Counted from the first letter of the stretch, positions 16,199 through 26,138 are shown. The stretch: DNA of 64,000 nucleotides from Prevotella sp. (GCA_017471465.1 JAFUTI010000005.1:21847-85846); one strand, 5' to 3'. Made by a program: numbers and translations. The notes: generated by a model not told the origin, from the sequence alone.

Positions 16199-16265
16199 CG
16201 TCACTGTCGCCGCCACTGCAAACGGCACGCCATCAGGCTGTTGCAGAAAAGTGGCGACAGTGACG
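16199..16265. repeat. Long GC-rich inverted repeat
   Basis: CGTCACTGTCGCC (16199-16211) and GGCGACAGTGACG (16253-16265) form a perfect 13-bp stem; an inner CTGCA/TGCAG pair (16216-16220 and 16242-16246) extends it. It lies in the 105-bp gap between the beta-propeller gene and the M16 fusion gene. It has no T-run on either strand, so it is not a standard terminator. It may be a processing hairpin or a mobile-type palindromic element. Confidence 0.7.
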
Positions 16266-16274
16266 ACCAAGAAC

Positions 16275-17936
16275 TTAGCGCAGAACCTTCTGCGTCTTTA
16301 TCTTACCGGCGGCATCCGTCGTGCGCTTGATGTACAAACCCTTGGCGGGAGCACTGACACGCTTGCCCTGCAGGTCGAAGTACTCCTCAGCGACAGCACC
16401 ACGGCCAACGACAGACTTGACACCGGCAAGGTCGCCCCCGGCATACTTCAGCAGGTGGATGTGGTTCGACTCGTCGGTATAGGTGATATAGCCCACGCCC
16501 GTAGCGTCGAAGTCAATATTCACGTCGGAAGCGCCCTCTGCCAGCTGTACTGACGGCGACCACTGGCCGGTGCTGGGGTCGAGATACATGACATAGAGCT
16601 TCTTCTGGTCCTTGAAGTTGTTGTAAACCACGAAAGGCGTGCCGTCAGGGGCAATGGCTACGTTGAGCGAAATGTGACTCTCAATACCGCCGTCATGGCC
16701 GATGGGCAGGGTGTTGCCAGCGACGGTGCTCCATGTGTCTGTGGCAGCGTCGTACTTCTTCAGCCGCACCTGATAGACCTTGTCGGTTTGGGGGGCGTCG
16801 TCGCCCGTCCAAGCATAGATGGTACCGTCAAGAGCAACGGTGGTGCCGAAACTGCCCTGAGCAATGCTTGTCTGCGTGGCGCCAGCCTCAAGGAAGTTAG
16901 TAGCCAGCGATGTCCACTGCCCCCCCTCATACTTGAAGATGTTGTGACCATAGTTCACGTCGTCGACCTTGCCACGGTTGATAGATATGGCAGTGGCTAT
17001 TTTGCCGTTACCAGCCACCTTGGCCGTGTACATGCCCTGACCAGACGACAGCAACGACGACTCGCCAGTGGTCCAGGCGGTGCCGTCGTATGTGGCCACG
17101 CCAAATGCACGCTGGGGAATATCGGCAGTCTTGCTGTTATTCTGCAGCGCAACGGCAAGGCCGCTCTCCAGGGCGGCAATGCCCACATATTGTGCTTGCA
17201 CCTTGAAGAAGCCTTGTTCGCCAACGTAATCCCACTTTGCGCCGTCGAACTTCATGACAGAAAGTGCACCCTTGAGCGATGCAGCATCCTGGTCGCCGTA
17301 AGCCACGTATGGCGTGCCGTCAGGGGCAATATCAAAGGCATAGTACGAACCTTTGACTTCGCCAGAGAAGCCTTCAACGCCAAGCTGCTGCCAGCTGCCG
17401 TCGGCAAACTTCAGCACCGACATTTTGTTGTTATCATCCTTACGCACCTTAAAGGCAATGTAGGGCAGATTGTCGGCCGGGCTTACCTGCATGCGAGCAT
17501 CGGAATAGACCTCTGTGCCGTCGTAGACGGAAACCTCGCTCCATGCCTTGTCAGAAGCCTCGACCACAGTAATGGTGTAGCGCACGTTGTTGGAGCCGCG
17601 CACCAGATAGTCTACGGGGTCGGTGAAGTCGTTCTTGGTGACGCCGCTGGTCTGAGCCACGCCATCAACGGTGACCGTATTGCCGCTATTGACGGTGAAA
17701 CGGGCCACGAGAGCTGTCAGGTCTGCCGATGCGGGCAGGGCTATCTCTACATCATAGGTGGTGGTACCGGCCACTACGGCAGGCACCTGAGCTACGTAGT
17801 CTTTGCTAAGTCCGGCGTTGTCGGCCTGATAGAAGCCGAACGTCAGGAGCTGTGCGTCTTGTGCAAACGACGAGACGGAAATGGCAAACATGGCAACCAA
17901 TGCCAGCAATGCTTTTTTAAGTACAATTTGTTTCAT
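16275..17936 (-). CDS. Secreted beta-propeller-like protein of SusCD locus
   Basis: 553 residues. Signal peptide to about residue 25 ('SVSSFAQ'). An Ig-like domain (about 27-125) with 'VDGVAQTSGVTKNDF' and 'YTITVVEA' resembles DUF5018-type domains. It is followed by repeated blocks of the type 'PYIAFKV', 'PYVAYGD', 'PFVVYNN', 'GYITYTD', spaced 50-60 residues, consistent with a beta-propeller. The C-terminal 'EEYFDLQGKRVSAPAKGLYI' is a short sorting-like tail common in Prevotella and Bacteroides secreted proteins. It starts 31 bp after the small lipoprotein gene. The function is unknown; a surface glycan- or peptide-binding role is inference. Confidence 0.8.
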   Translation of the reverse strand: MKQIVLKKALLALVAMFAISVSSFAQDAQLLTFGFYQADNAGLSKDYVAQVPAVVAGTTTYDVEIALPASADLTALVARFTVNSGNTVTVDGVAQTSGVTKNDFTDPVDYLVRGSNNVRYTITVVEASDKAWSEVSVYDGTEVYSDARMQVSPADNLPYIAFKVRKDDNNKMSVLKFADGSWQQLGVEGFSGEVKGSYYAFDIAPDGTPYVAYGDQDAASLKGALSVMKFDGAKWDYVGEQGFFKVQAQYVGIAALESGLAVALQNNSKTADIPQRAFGVATYDGTAWTTGESSLLSSGQGMYTAKVAGNGKIATAISINRGKVDDVNYGHNIFKYEGGQWTSLATNFLEAGATQTSIAQGSFGTTVALDGTIYAWTGDDAPQTDKVYQVRLKKYDAATDTWSTVAGNTLPIGHDGGIESHISLNVAIAPDGTPFVVYNNFKDQKKLYVMYLDPSTGQWSPSVQLAEGASDVNIDFDATGVGYITYTDESNHIHLLKYAGGDLAGVKSVVGRGAVAEEYFDLQGKRVSAPAKGLYIKRTTDAAGKIKTQKVLR

Positions 17937-17967
17937 AAGCGTTAATAATTTAGTAAATTTTGTATTG

Positions 17968-18438
17968 TTAATTATTCCGTTTCTCTATAATGACCTCGCT
18001 CTGCTTGTGGTCGGGTCCGGGGTAGCCAAGGTTATAGCCCTTGCTGTTGGCGGTCAGGCGGATGGTGACGGTATTGTCTTTGGCAGGGTCAACGGGATTC
18101 TTCAGCCAGCGGATGCGGATGGGCATGTCGTAGATGCCGGGCAGAAACACCAGAGGGTTCTGCGAGGTGACAACCTTGTAGTCGACGTCCTCGACAAGGC
18201 CGTCGCCCACCACTACTTCATAGCTGACGGTGAGACTGTCGTCGTCGGCCAGCGGTGTCGACGACAGGTAGACACTATAGGTATTGACATTGCGCACATC
18301 GGAGAGCACCACCGTCGAGGAGGCGCCCGTGGAAGTGGCTATGCGCACGAAAGGCGTGTCAAACCATTCGCCCTCCTGGTCGGCACACGAGCAAAGCACG
18401 GCCACCAATGTCAGAACATAAAAGATTTTCTTCATCAT
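17968..18438 (-). CDS. Small SusCD-associated lipoprotein (DUF4843-like)
   Basis: 156 residues (tandem ATGs, either may start). The N-terminus 'LVAVLCSCADQ' is a lipobox. The body is one beta-sandwich-like domain with 'VNTYSVYLSST', 'LTVSYEVVVGDGLVEDVDY' and 'IRIRWLKNP', similar in size and pattern to DUF4843 or Calx-beta-like lipoproteins that follow susD genes. Probably surface-exposed and anchored to the outer membrane. Start is 20 bp after the susD stop. Family name is tentative. Confidence 0.72.
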   Translation of the reverse strand: MMKKIFYVLTLVAVLCSCADQEGEWFDTPFVRIATSTGASSTVVLSDVRNVNTYSVYLSSTPLADDDSLTVSYEVVVGDGLVEDVDYKVVTSQNPLVFLPGIYDMPIRIRWLKNPVDPAKDNTVTIRLTANSKGYNLGYPGPDHKQSEVIIEKRNN

Positions 18439-18457
18439 CTATTCGCGTTATTCGTTG

Positions 18458-19900
18458 TTAATCTTCTAACACCACAAGCCTGTTTTTGTCGGTGGCATTC
18501 ACCGTGGGGTTGGGCTGCATACTGGTATTGGCAAAGAGCTCGTCCTGCGGGATGGGCAGTACGAAGCGGTCGTTGGGATAGGCCATATAGCGGACGACGG
18601 AGGTGGTGCTCTGTTCACGCACCAGCGGCTGCTTCCAACGGGTCAGGTCGAAGAAGTTGTGGCCCTCAAAGCACAGTTCTTTGACACGTTCGCGACGTAC
18701 AAGCTGCAACAGCTGGGCGTCGGTAGTGGCGGCCATGACGGCGTCGGCCTTCTCAGTGCCCACGGCGCGTTCAATGATGGCACGGATATACCGGCGGGTC
18801 TCAGCGTACTGACCCAACTGAGAGGCAGCCTCTGCGGCGTTCAGATATTCCTCTGACAGGCGGAACAGGAAGGGGTCGTCGCGCTTAGGCTCGCCGTCGG
18901 GCACCGTGGTGGCCGAATACTTGCGGCAACGCTTGCTGCCCGATGCATCTCTGAGCAGGTGCAGGCGCAGGTCACTGGCATCGAAAAGCGACAACAGCGT
19001 GTCGGCTGGCAGACAGCTGTTCTCGTAGAAGGTTTTCAGATAGCCGCTCATCTTGTTGCCCGACAGCCGGAAGATGGCCTCGCCCGGTTTGTTCAGGTCG
19101 TCGAACATGCCTAAATAGTCGTCGCCCTGTGCCAGCTGTTGTGAACCGATGGCCAGCTTGGCATAGCGGAGGGCGTTTTCCCAGTCTTCCATATAGAGGT
19201 AGACACGCGAGAACATGCAGTTGACGGCCTGCAACGAACCATAGAAGCGGCTTGTGGCTACATCGTCGGTGAGCAAGGCGGAAGCTTGCTCAAGGTCGCT
19301 GAGCACCTGGTCGTACACTTGCTTCACGGTAGCCCTTGCGGGGGTGTCGTTGGCGCCGGGTGTGCGTAGCAGGACTGGCACGCCAAGATGGGAGGCATCG
19401 GCCGTGTAGTTATAGGGTTGGGCATAGGCGCGGCACTGGTCGAAATGGCACATAGCACGGATGAGCAGAGCCTCGCCGACGATACGGTTACACTGTTCGC
19501 GCTGGGCGGGATAGTTGTCGGCAACACTGGGGCCGTATTCAATGATGTTGTTGGCATTGGCCTGCGTGACATAGATCTTGCGCCAGATATAGCCCACCGC
19601 ACCGGTCACCTGACTCTCGTCGCTGGTGAAGTTATACTGCGCCACCATATCGCCACTGGAGGCTGAAGGGAGCGACACCATGTTGCCGGCCACATCGCCG
19701 TATTTGGTGAACTCATTGTCGACATACGCGTACATCTTATTATAGGTACCGGTCAATCCGGCCTTCAGACCCTGAGGGTCGCTGAGGAACGACGGGATGG
19801 TGGCCTTGCCCTTGACGTCGACCTCAAGGAAGTCGCTGCAGGCCGTCAGGCTGACAGCCAGTCCTAAGACAATCCATAATCTGTTTATCTTGGTCTTCAT
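18458..19900 (-). CDS. SusD/RagB-family outer-membrane lipoprotein
   Basis: 480 residues from the ATG at 19900; an upstream GTG at 19909 is closer to the susC stop and less likely. 'VSLTACSDFLEVDVKG' is the lipobox followed by the 'DFLEVD' motif typical of SusD proteins. TPR-like helices occupy the first half, and 'EYLNAAEAASQLGQ' and 'RRERVKELCFEGHNFFDLTRW' are the classic C-terminal SusD signatures. It acts as the lid of the SusC transporter, binding glycans or peptides. Start lies 12 bp after the susC stop. Confidence 0.93.
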   Translation of the reverse strand: MKTKINRLWIVLGLAVSLTACSDFLEVDVKGKATIPSFLSDPQGLKAGLTGTYNKMYAYVDNEFTKYGDVAGNMVSLPSASSGDMVAQYNFTSDESQVTGAVGYIWRKIYVTQANANNIIEYGPSVADNYPAQREQCNRIVGEALLIRAMCHFDQCRAYAQPYNYTADASHLGVPVLLRTPGANDTPARATVKQVYDQVLSDLEQASALLTDDVATSRFYGSLQAVNCMFSRVYLYMEDWENALRYAKLAIGSQQLAQGDDYLGMFDDLNKPGEAIFRLSGNKMSGYLKTFYENSCLPADTLLSLFDASDLRLHLLRDASGSKRCRKYSATTVPDGEPKRDDPFLFRLSEEYLNAAEAASQLGQYAETRRYIRAIIERAVGTEKADAVMAATTDAQLLQLVRRERVKELCFEGHNFFDLTRWKQPLVREQSTTSVVRYMAYPNDRFVLPIPQDELFANTSMQPNPTVNATDKNRLVVLED

Positions 19901-19912
19901 AATCAACACGCT

Positions 19913-22900
19913 TTAGAATCCTACGTTTACAGACAGCGAGAACGAGCGCTCCAACGGATAGCCACTCATACATGTCTTATACGAATTATGGTCGCTGCTG
20001 GCATACGGCGAGTAGGCAAACAGATTGTTGCCGATGAGCGACAGTGTACAACTGCTGAGGCCGACGGGACGGATAAGGTCACGCGACAGACGGTAGCTCA
20101 GAACCAGATTCTGCAGACGAATCATGGTCTTGTTATACAGATAGCGCGTGGAGTTCATCACCGAACTGGTGCTGACGCCCCAGATGGGTTTCGGACTCAG
20201 CGCCACGTCGCCGGGCTTCTGCCAACGGTCGAGCTGCTCGACGGCCTGATTCTGCTCTGATGCATAAAGGCCATCGGAGAACATGCTCCGGCCAAACGAG
20301 GTGAAGGCATAGCCGCCGAACTGGTAGTTCAGCAGGAAACGCAACGAAAAGCCCTTGTACGACAGGGTATTGGTCATACCGCCCGTCACGTCGCAGTGGC
20401 TGTTGTCGCCGGCCACGCGGTTGTCGGTGGTGTACTGCTTGGTGATGTTGCCATCCTTGTCGTACCACATGGGCGAGCCGTCGGCAGGGTCGACGCCTGC
20501 CCAACGCACGAGAAACATCGTGCTGACATCGTAGCCCTCGATATAGCTGTAGGTACCGAAGTTCTTCTGTATACCGTTATAGAGCTTCAGCAGGATGTTG
20601 GTGTTGTGGGCCAGGTTCAACTCGGTGGTCCAGCGGAACCCGTCTTCCTTCTGGCTGACGATATTCTTCGAGGTCAGCGTCAGGTCGAAACCGCGGTTAC
20701 GCATCTCGCCGACATTACGATAGACCTTGGTGTCGCCGGTGGTGCGGCTGACATCGAGGTTACTGAGCAGGTTCTTCGTGTGGTGGTTGTACCAGTCGAA
20801 ATCGATGTCGAAACGGTTGAGTATCTCCAGACGGAAACCGAGGTTGGTCTTGTAGGTCGTCTCCCACGACAGGGTGTGGTTGGGCGTGCCGCTCTGCACA
20901 CCACCGTTCTCGCCATTGTAGGCGTAGCTCTCACCGTAGGCATAGAGTCCGAGAGCCTCTTGTGACCCTAGGCGGGAATTGCCGTTGGCACCGTAGCTAG
21001 CCTTCAGTTTCAGCACCGTAACCCAGGGAATCTTAAAGAACTTCTCGTTATGGATGTTCCACGACACACCGACAGAGGCGAAGTCGGCCCAGCGCACGTC
21101 GCTACCAAACTGGGAGTTGCCGTCGCGGCGGGCATTGACCGTCAGATAGTATCGACTGTCGAACGAATAGGTTGCCTGCCCCAAGAACGATGCCTTGCGC
21201 GTAGTACTGCTGTAGTTGGAGCCGTTACGGGTGTTGGCGTATGACACGTCCTGAATATAGTCATTAATAAAACCGGAACCGGTGGCACCGACGACGGTGT
21301 AGTCACGAGAGCCAGCCTCAAAGCCCAGGAGGGCGCTGACCGAATGGAGACCGAAGGTGCGGTTGAAGTTCAGACGGTGGATGGTGTTCCAGTTGCTCAC
21401 ATGAGCCGACTGACGGGTAGCGTAGCCCTGAGTGCCGATGACACTGGTACCACTCCAGTTCTTCTGCGACGAGTACATCTGCTCGAGATTCGACTGGAAG
21501 TCGACGCCAAACTGTCCTGTGTACGACAGACCTGGAAGAATGTCATACTTCAACGAGAAGTTGGCATTGACATAAAGAGCCTTTTGGTTGTTCTCGTTCT
21601 GCTCACGCTCAGCCACGCTGTTGAAGAACTTATAGTCCTTGAACACAGGGTTGCCGTCGGCATCGACACCACTGACCATGCGATTGTAAAGACGGAGCGT
21701 TCCATCTGGGTTGTAGGGCGAGAAGATAGGCAGGTTCTCGTAGAAGTCGCGACCCATATTAAAGAGGTCGTTGGTGTTGTACGAGGCCGAGAGGATGGTA
21801 CTGAGCTTCACCTTCTTGTGCAACTGGAAATCCAAATTCGTGCGCAAAGAGAAGCGTTGCTGCTTGTTGCCCTTGATGGTCGACTGATTTTGATAGTAGG
21901 CTCCCGACAGGTAGTATTTGGTCTTGTCGGAACCGCCGTTGACAGCCACATTGCCCTGGAACGTGGTGCCGGTGTCATAATAAATGTCGAGCCAGTCGGT
22001 ATCGGTGGTCGAGAACTGGTTCAGTTCGTTGTCCTGATAAGGGAAGGCACGCGGGTCGAGGCCGGCATTGGCGTATGACTCACGGGCCAGTTCCAAGAAC
22101 TGTTGGGCGTTGAGCACCTTCGGGGCCGTAGAGCGGTCGATATGGGCAACACCATACTCCACACCCACCGACACGTTGGTCTTGCCCTCACGACCTTTTT
22201 TCGTCGTGACAAGTACCACACCGTTACCACCGTCGGCACCGTAGATAGAGGTGGCTGTGGCATCCTTCAACACGGTGACCGACTCTATATCGTCGGGATT
22301 GAGAAACGACAGCGGACTGATGGAGTAGTTCTGACCTGGCATCAGGTTGGTGGTACCGCCGGTGAACATCGGCACACCGTCGATAACCCACAACGGCTCA
22401 CTGCTGGCAGAGAGCGAACCCTCGCCACGCACCCTGACATTGAAACGGGGACGGGAGTTGTCGGGCGAGTCGCTGTTGATGTCAATCTTAACACCAGGTA
22501 TCAGACCGTCGAGCATCGTGTCGAGACGACCCTTAGGCAGGTTCTCCAGTTCCTTGGAGCCTACCTGATAGGCTGAGCCCACCAAGTCGCTACGCTTCTG
22601 CATCGTTCCGTATGCACCGACAATAACCACATCCTTAATAGCTGTAGCATCGTCATACATCGTTACCGTAAGGCTGTTGGCACTGGTCACTGTCTTTGAC
22701 AATTTCTTCATACCGATATAACTGAAGCTGAGCGTGGCAGGCAGCGACTTCACGGAAAGGACGTAACGGCCTTCCATATCGGTGACACACATATTCTTAC
22801 TGTCCTTCTGCTGAACAGTCACACCGATGAGCGGGTCGCCCTGCGCGTCGACGACAACACCTCTCAGCAGAATATCGGCTGCCCATGTGGGAAGTGCCGA

Positions 22901-22948
22901 CATTAACAGGGCCAAGAACAAAATGCCTTTCTGTATCTTCTGTTTCAT
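19913..22948 (-). CDS. SusC/RagA-family TonB-dependent outer-membrane transporter
   Basis: 1011 residues. Signal peptide ('LPTWAA' near 23), carboxypeptidase-D-like domain ('GVVVDAQGDPLIGVTVQQKD', then 'GRYVLSV'), a TonB-box-like 'DVVIVGAYGT', a plug domain with 'LWVIDGVPMF' and 'IYGADGGNGVVLVTTKKG', and a 22-strand barrel ending in 'LSVNVGF' with terminal Phe for BAM recognition. Imports the ligand captured by SusD using TonB energy. The substrate cannot be read from the sequence. The M16 peptidase downstream makes a peptide ligand, as for RagAB of Porphyromonas, conceivable (inference). Confidence 0.95.
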   Translation of the reverse strand: MKQKIQKGILFLALLMSALPTWAADILLRGVVVDAQGDPLIGVTVQQKDSKNMCVTDMEGRYVLSVKSLPATLSFSYIGMKKLSKTVTSANSLTVTMYDDATAIKDVVIVGAYGTMQKRSDLVGSAYQVGSKELENLPKGRLDTMLDGLIPGVKIDINSDSPDNSRPRFNVRVRGEGSLSASSEPLWVIDGVPMFTGGTTNLMPGQNYSISPLSFLNPDDIESVTVLKDATATSIYGADGGNGVVLVTTKKGREGKTNVSVGVEYGVAHIDRSTAPKVLNAQQFLELARESYANAGLDPRAFPYQDNELNQFSTTDTDWLDIYYDTGTTFQGNVAVNGGSDKTKYYLSGAYYQNQSTIKGNKQQRFSLRTNLDFQLHKKVKLSTILSASYNTNDLFNMGRDFYENLPIFSPYNPDGTLRLYNRMVSGVDADGNPVFKDYKFFNSVAEREQNENNQKALYVNANFSLKYDILPGLSYTGQFGVDFQSNLEQMYSSQKNWSGTSVIGTQGYATRQSAHVSNWNTIHRLNFNRTFGLHSVSALLGFEAGSRDYTVVGATGSGFINDYIQDVSYANTRNGSNYSSTTRKASFLGQATYSFDSRYYLTVNARRDGNSQFGSDVRWADFASVGVSWNIHNEKFFKIPWVTVLKLKASYGANGNSRLGSQEALGLYAYGESYAYNGENGGVQSGTPNHTLSWETTYKTNLGFRLEILNRFDIDFDWYNHHTKNLLSNLDVSRTTGDTKVYRNVGEMRNRGFDLTLTSKNIVSQKEDGFRWTTELNLAHNTNILLKLYNGIQKNFGTYSYIEGYDVSTMFLVRWAGVDPADGSPMWYDKDGNITKQYTTDNRVAGDNSHCDVTGGMTNTLSYKGFSLRFLLNYQFGGYAFTSFGRSMFSDGLYASEQNQAVEQLDRWQKPGDVALSPKPIWGVSTSSVMNSTRYLYNKTMIRLQNLVLSYRLSRDLIRPVGLSSCTLSLIGNNLFAYSPYASSDHNSYKTCMSGYPLERSFSLSVNVGF

Positions 22949-22969
22949 TTTCTGCGTTTAAATCCGGGG

Positions 22970-23000
22970 CAAAGATAAAGAAAAAAGTTAAATCTGCCAA
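22970..23000 (-). promoter_or_regulatory. Promoter of the susC operon
   Basis: On the minus strand a TTG at 23000-22998 and TATCTTTG at 22977-22970 are 20 bp apart. The susC ATG at 22948 follows 21 bp later. No anti-sigma or ECF sigma genes flank the locus. Confidence 0.65.
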
Positions 23001-23008
23001 GGAAATAG

Positions 23009-23051
23009 CAAAAAAAGAGGATGCATCAACTTTTTGTTGGTGCATCCTCTT
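23009..23051 (-). terminator. Intrinsic terminator after rplQ
   Basis: AAGAGGATGCACCAAC at 23051-23036 pairs with GTTGATGCATCCTCTT at 23030-23015 (16 bp, one G-T) on the minus strand, followed by a run of T. It ends the ribosomal protein super-operon 41 bp after the rplQ stop. Confidence 0.88.
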
Positions 23052-23092
23052 GGTTATTGATTCCGTTCTCCCCCTCAAGGGGATAGGACAAA

Positions 23093-23647
23093 TTATTCAG
23101 CCTTTGTCTCTTCAGCAGCCTCAGCAGCGGGAGCCTCTTCGACGGGAGCCTCAGCCTTTGTCTCCTCAGCAACAGGAGCCTCAGCCTTAACCTCCTCAGC
23201 AGCGGGAGCCTCGGCAGCATCGGACTTGGGAGCGGCGGCCTTGCGCGAACGGCGGGTCTTCTTCTTAGTCTCGCCCTTAGCCATTTCGGGATCGAAGTCG
23301 ACAAGCTCGATGAAGCAGATCTGGGCAGCATCGCCCTGACGGAAACCAAGCTTGATGATACGGGTGTAGCCACCGGGACGGTCGCCTACCTTCTCGGCAA
23401 CAGTGCCGAAGAGTTCCTTAATGGCATCCTTGTTCTGCAGATAGCTGAACACGACGCGGCGAGAATTGGTAGAATCCTCCTTAGCCTTCGTGATCAGGGG
23501 CTCTACATATTTCTTCAAGGCTTTTGCCTTGGCAACGGTCGTAGTGATTCTTTTGTGCATGATCAGCGAGATGGCCATGTTTGCCAACATGGCACTGCGG
23601 TGAGATGCAGTACGGCCGAGATGGTTGAATTTCTTGTTATGTCTCAT
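23093..23647 (-). CDS. rplQ: 50S ribosomal protein L17 with long Ala/Glu/Pro/Lys tail
   Basis: 184 residues; the first ~120 are the L17 core ('[13 protein letters not shown]', '[13 protein letters not shown]', '[14 protein letters not shown]'). Residues about 121-184 form a low-complexity tail, first basic ('[11 protein letters not shown]') then repeated AEAP/EETKAE units, presumably disordered. E. coli L17 is about 127 residues. It is the last gene of the operon, 6 bp after rpoA, and is followed by the terminator. Confidence 0.95.
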   Translation of the reverse strand: MRHNKKFNHLGRTASHRSAMLANMAISLIMHKRITTTVAKAKALKKYVEPLITKAKEDSTNSRRVVFSYLQNKDAIKELFGTVAEKVGDRPGGYTRIIKLGFRQGDAAQICFIELVDFDPEMAKGETKKKTRRSRKAAAPKSDAAEAPAAEEVKAEAPVAEETKAEAPVEEAPAAEAAEETKAE

Positions 23648-23653
23648 TGTTGT

Positions 23654-24646
23654 TTATTCTTTATCAAGTTTATACTTGGAAATGTCGGTTCCAAACGACA
23701 GATTCAGACTCTCGAGCAAATCATCAAGCTCCGTGAGCGATTTCTTACCGAAGTTGCGGAACTTCAGGAGGTCGGTCTTGTTGTACTGTACGAGATCGCC
23801 GAGCGTCTCAACGTCGGCAGCCTTCAGACAGTTCAAGGCACGAACCGAGAGGTTCATGTCGGTGAGCTTCGTCTTCAGCAGCTGGCGCATGTGCAGTACC
23901 TCCTCATCAAACTCCTGGTTGGTCTCCGTCTCAGATGCCTCAAGGGTAATCTTCTCGTCAGAGAACAACATGAAGTGGTAGATAAGAATCTTGGCAGCCT
24001 CCTTCAGTGCGTCCTTCGGGTGGATGGAACCGTCCGTGGTGACCTCCAGCACGAGCTTGTCGTAGTCGGTCTTCTGCTCGACACGATAAGGCTCAACGCT
24101 GTATTTCACATTACGGATAGGTGTGTAAATAGAGTCGATTGCTATCACGTTCACATCAGTGCAGAACTCGCGGTTCTCGTCAGCAGGGACATAACCGCGG
24201 CCCTTGTTGATCGTGAGGTCAATCTGCATCGATGCCTTGGAATCTAAATGACAAATCACCAAATCGGGATTCAGCACCTCAAATCCAGTCAGATACTTGC
24301 CTATATCACCGGCTTTAAACTCGGTAGAATTCTCGACAGTAATAGAGACTTTCTCGTTCTCGAATTCTTCCACAACTTGCTTGAACCTGACTTGCTTCAG
24401 GTTCAAGATAATGTTGGTTACATCTTCCTTAACACCAGGTACTGATGAGAACTCATGCTCAACACCCGCAATGCGAATCGTGTTGATAGCATAGCCCTCG
24501 AGCGATGAAAGAAGAATGCGGCGGAGAGCGTTGCCAACGGTAACACCGAAGCCAGGCTCCAACGGACGAAATTCGAACTTGCCGAACTTGTCCGATGCTT
24601 CCAACATTACGACTTTATCAGGTTTTTGAAATGCTAATATCGCCAT
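23654..24646 (-). CDS. rpoA: RNA polymerase alpha subunit
   Basis: 330 residues, standard length. N-terminal dimerisation domain with '[24 protein letters not shown]' in the assembly surface, flexible linker, then the C-terminal domain with '[17 protein letters not shown]' and '[15 protein letters not shown]', which contacts UP elements and activators. Lies between rpsD and rplQ as in most bacteria. Confidence 0.97.
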   Translation of the reverse strand: MAILAFQKPDKVVMLEASDKFGKFEFRPLEPGFGVTVGNALRRILLSSLEGYAINTIRIAGVEHEFSSVPGVKEDVTNIILNLKQVRFKQVVEEFENEKVSITVENSTEFKAGDIGKYLTGFEVLNPDLVICHLDSKASMQIDLTINKGRGYVPADENREFCTDVNVIAIDSIYTPIRNVKYSVEPYRVEQKTDYDKLVLEVTTDGSIHPKDALKEAAKILIYHFMLFSDEKITLEASETETNQEFDEEVLHMRQLLKTKLTDMNLSVRALNCLKAADVETLGDLVQYNKTDLLKFRNFGKKSLTELDDLLESLNLSFGTDISKYKLDKE

Positions 24647-24660
24647 TAATTTAATGATTT

Positions 24661-25269
24661 TTAGTTTTTAGAGTACAACTCAACGATTGACTGTTCCTTA
24701 ATGTTCTCGGGGATATCGGCACGCTCCGGCAGATGCAGGAACTTGCCACCCTTTGCGTTCTCATCCCACTCAATCCAAGGATACTTGCTGTGATTGAAAC
24801 CTGCGAGGGCAGCCTCGATAACCTCGAGTGACTTTGACTTCTCGCGAACAGCAACAATCATACCGGGCTTCACCTGGAAAGAAGGAATATTGACTACCTT
24901 ACCGTCGACAGTGATGTGCTTGTGACCTACGAGCTGACGTGCTGCAGCACGGGTAGGAGCAATACCAAGACGGAACACCACGTTGTCGAGTCGGCTCTCC
25001 AGAAGCTGGAGAAGCACCTCACCGGTGATACCTTCGGCCTTAGCAGCCTTCTCAAACAAATTACGGAACTGGCGCTCAAGTACTCCGTATGTGTACTTAG
25101 CCTTCTGCTTCTCTGCCAGCATGACAGCATACTCCGACTGCTTACGGCGGCGGTTATTGCCATGCTGTCCCGGGGGGAAGTTCCTACGGGACAAAACTTT
25201 GTCGGCGCCGAAGATGGGTTCACCAAAACGGCGTGCAATTTTAGATTTCGGTCCAATATATCTTGCCAT
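24661..25269 (-). CDS. rpsD: 30S ribosomal protein S4
   Basis: 202 residues. '[16 protein letters not shown]' start, '[13 protein letters not shown]' and the S4 RNA-binding domain '[21 protein letters not shown]'. The zinc-binding cysteines of the C+ form are absent. S4 nucleates 30S assembly and in E. coli represses the alpha operon; no regulatory pseudoknot was identified here. Confidence 0.97.
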   Translation of the reverse strand: MARYIGPKSKIARRFGEPIFGADKVLSRRNFPPGQHGNNRRRKQSEYAVMLAEKQKAKYTYGVLERQFRNLFEKAAKAEGITGEVLLQLLESRLDNVVFRLGIAPTRAAARQLVGHKHITVDGKVVNIPSFQVKPGMIVAVREKSKSLEVIEAALAGFNHSKYPWIEWDENAKGGKFLHLPERADIPENIKEQSIVELYSKN

Positions 25270-25329
25270 AACTTTGATAATTGCTTCTGAGCGAAGCGAA
25301 TTTAATTTTTAATGTTTAATCTTAAATAT

Positions 25330-25719
25330 TTATACGCGACGACGCTTCGGAGGACGGCAGCCATTGTGCGGCAGCGGTGTCACGTCGATAATCTCCATCA
25401 CCTCGATACCGGCACCATGCACGGCACGGATGGCCGACTCACGACCGTTGCCGGGACCCTTGACGTAGGCCTTCACCTTGCGCAGACCGAGGTCGAAAGC
25501 AACCTTGGCACAATCCTCGGCAGCCATCTGAGCAGCATACGGAGTGTTCTTCTTTGAGCCGCGGAAGCCCATCTTACCTGCTGACGACCAAGAGATTACC
25601 TGCCCCTCGTCGTTAGCCAACGAAACGATAATGTTATTGAAAGAGCTATGTACGTGGAGCTGACCGATAGCGTTCACTCTCACGTTCCTTTTCTTTGAAG
25701 TGACTGTTTTCTTTGCCAT
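25330..25719 (-). CDS. rpsK: 30S ribosomal protein S11
   Basis: 129 residues with the conserved '[16 protein letters not shown]', '[14 protein letters not shown]'-like and '[13 protein letters not shown]' blocks and the C-terminal '[15 protein letters not shown]'. S11 lines the 30S platform near the E site. Spacer to rpsM is AT-rich with TTAA repeats. Confidence 0.97.
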   Translation of the reverse strand: MAKKTVTSKKRNVRVNAIGQLHVHSSFNNIIVSLANDEGQVISWSSAGKMGFRGSKKNTPYAAQMAAEDCAKVAFDLGLRKVKAYVKGPGNGRESAIRAVHGAGIEVMEIIDVTPLPHNGCRPPKRRRV

Positions 25720-25757
25720 AATTCTTAACCCTTAATTGTGAATTGACTCATTGTGAA

Positions 25758-26138
25758 TTACTTCGTAGCCTTCTTCTTGTTAGCAACAGTCTTCTTCTTA
25801 CCTTTACGGGTACGAGCATTGTTCTTCGTGCTCTGGCCACGGACAGGAAGACCATGACGATGACGGACGCCACGATAGCAACCAATATCCATCAGTCGCT
25901 TGATATTCAACTGGATCTCGCTGCGGAGATCACCTTCAACTTTGAATTCAGCGCCGATAATTTCACGGATCTTGGCTGCCTGGTCGTCACTCCACTCACT
26001 GACCTTCAGGTCGCGGCTGACACCTGCCTTATCCAATATCTTTGCTGAACTACTTCGACCGATACCATAGATATAGGTCAATGCGATTTCGCCACGCTTG
26101 TTCTGGGGCAAATCTACTCCAACAATTCTTATTGCCAT
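25758..26138 (-). CDS. rpsM: 30S ribosomal protein S13
   Basis: 126 residues: '[27 protein letters not shown]' fold at the start, '[22 protein letters not shown]' and a very basic C-terminus with '[15 protein letters not shown]' that reaches toward the tRNAs. First gene after a 112-bp spacer containing a candidate internal promoter. Confidence 0.97.
   Translation of the reverse strand: MAIRIVGVDLPQNKRGEIALTYIYGIGRSSSAKILDKAGVSRDLKVSEWSDDQAAKIREIIGAEFKVEGDLRSEIQLNIKRLMDIGCYRGVRHRHGLPVRGQSTKNNARTRKGKKKTVANKKKATK

Noticed and set aside
16674-17945. 423-codon plus-strand ORF opposite the beta-propeller gene
   Set aside because: Antisense shadow in GC-rich codons; the minus-strand gene has a signal peptide, repeats and a sorting-like tail.
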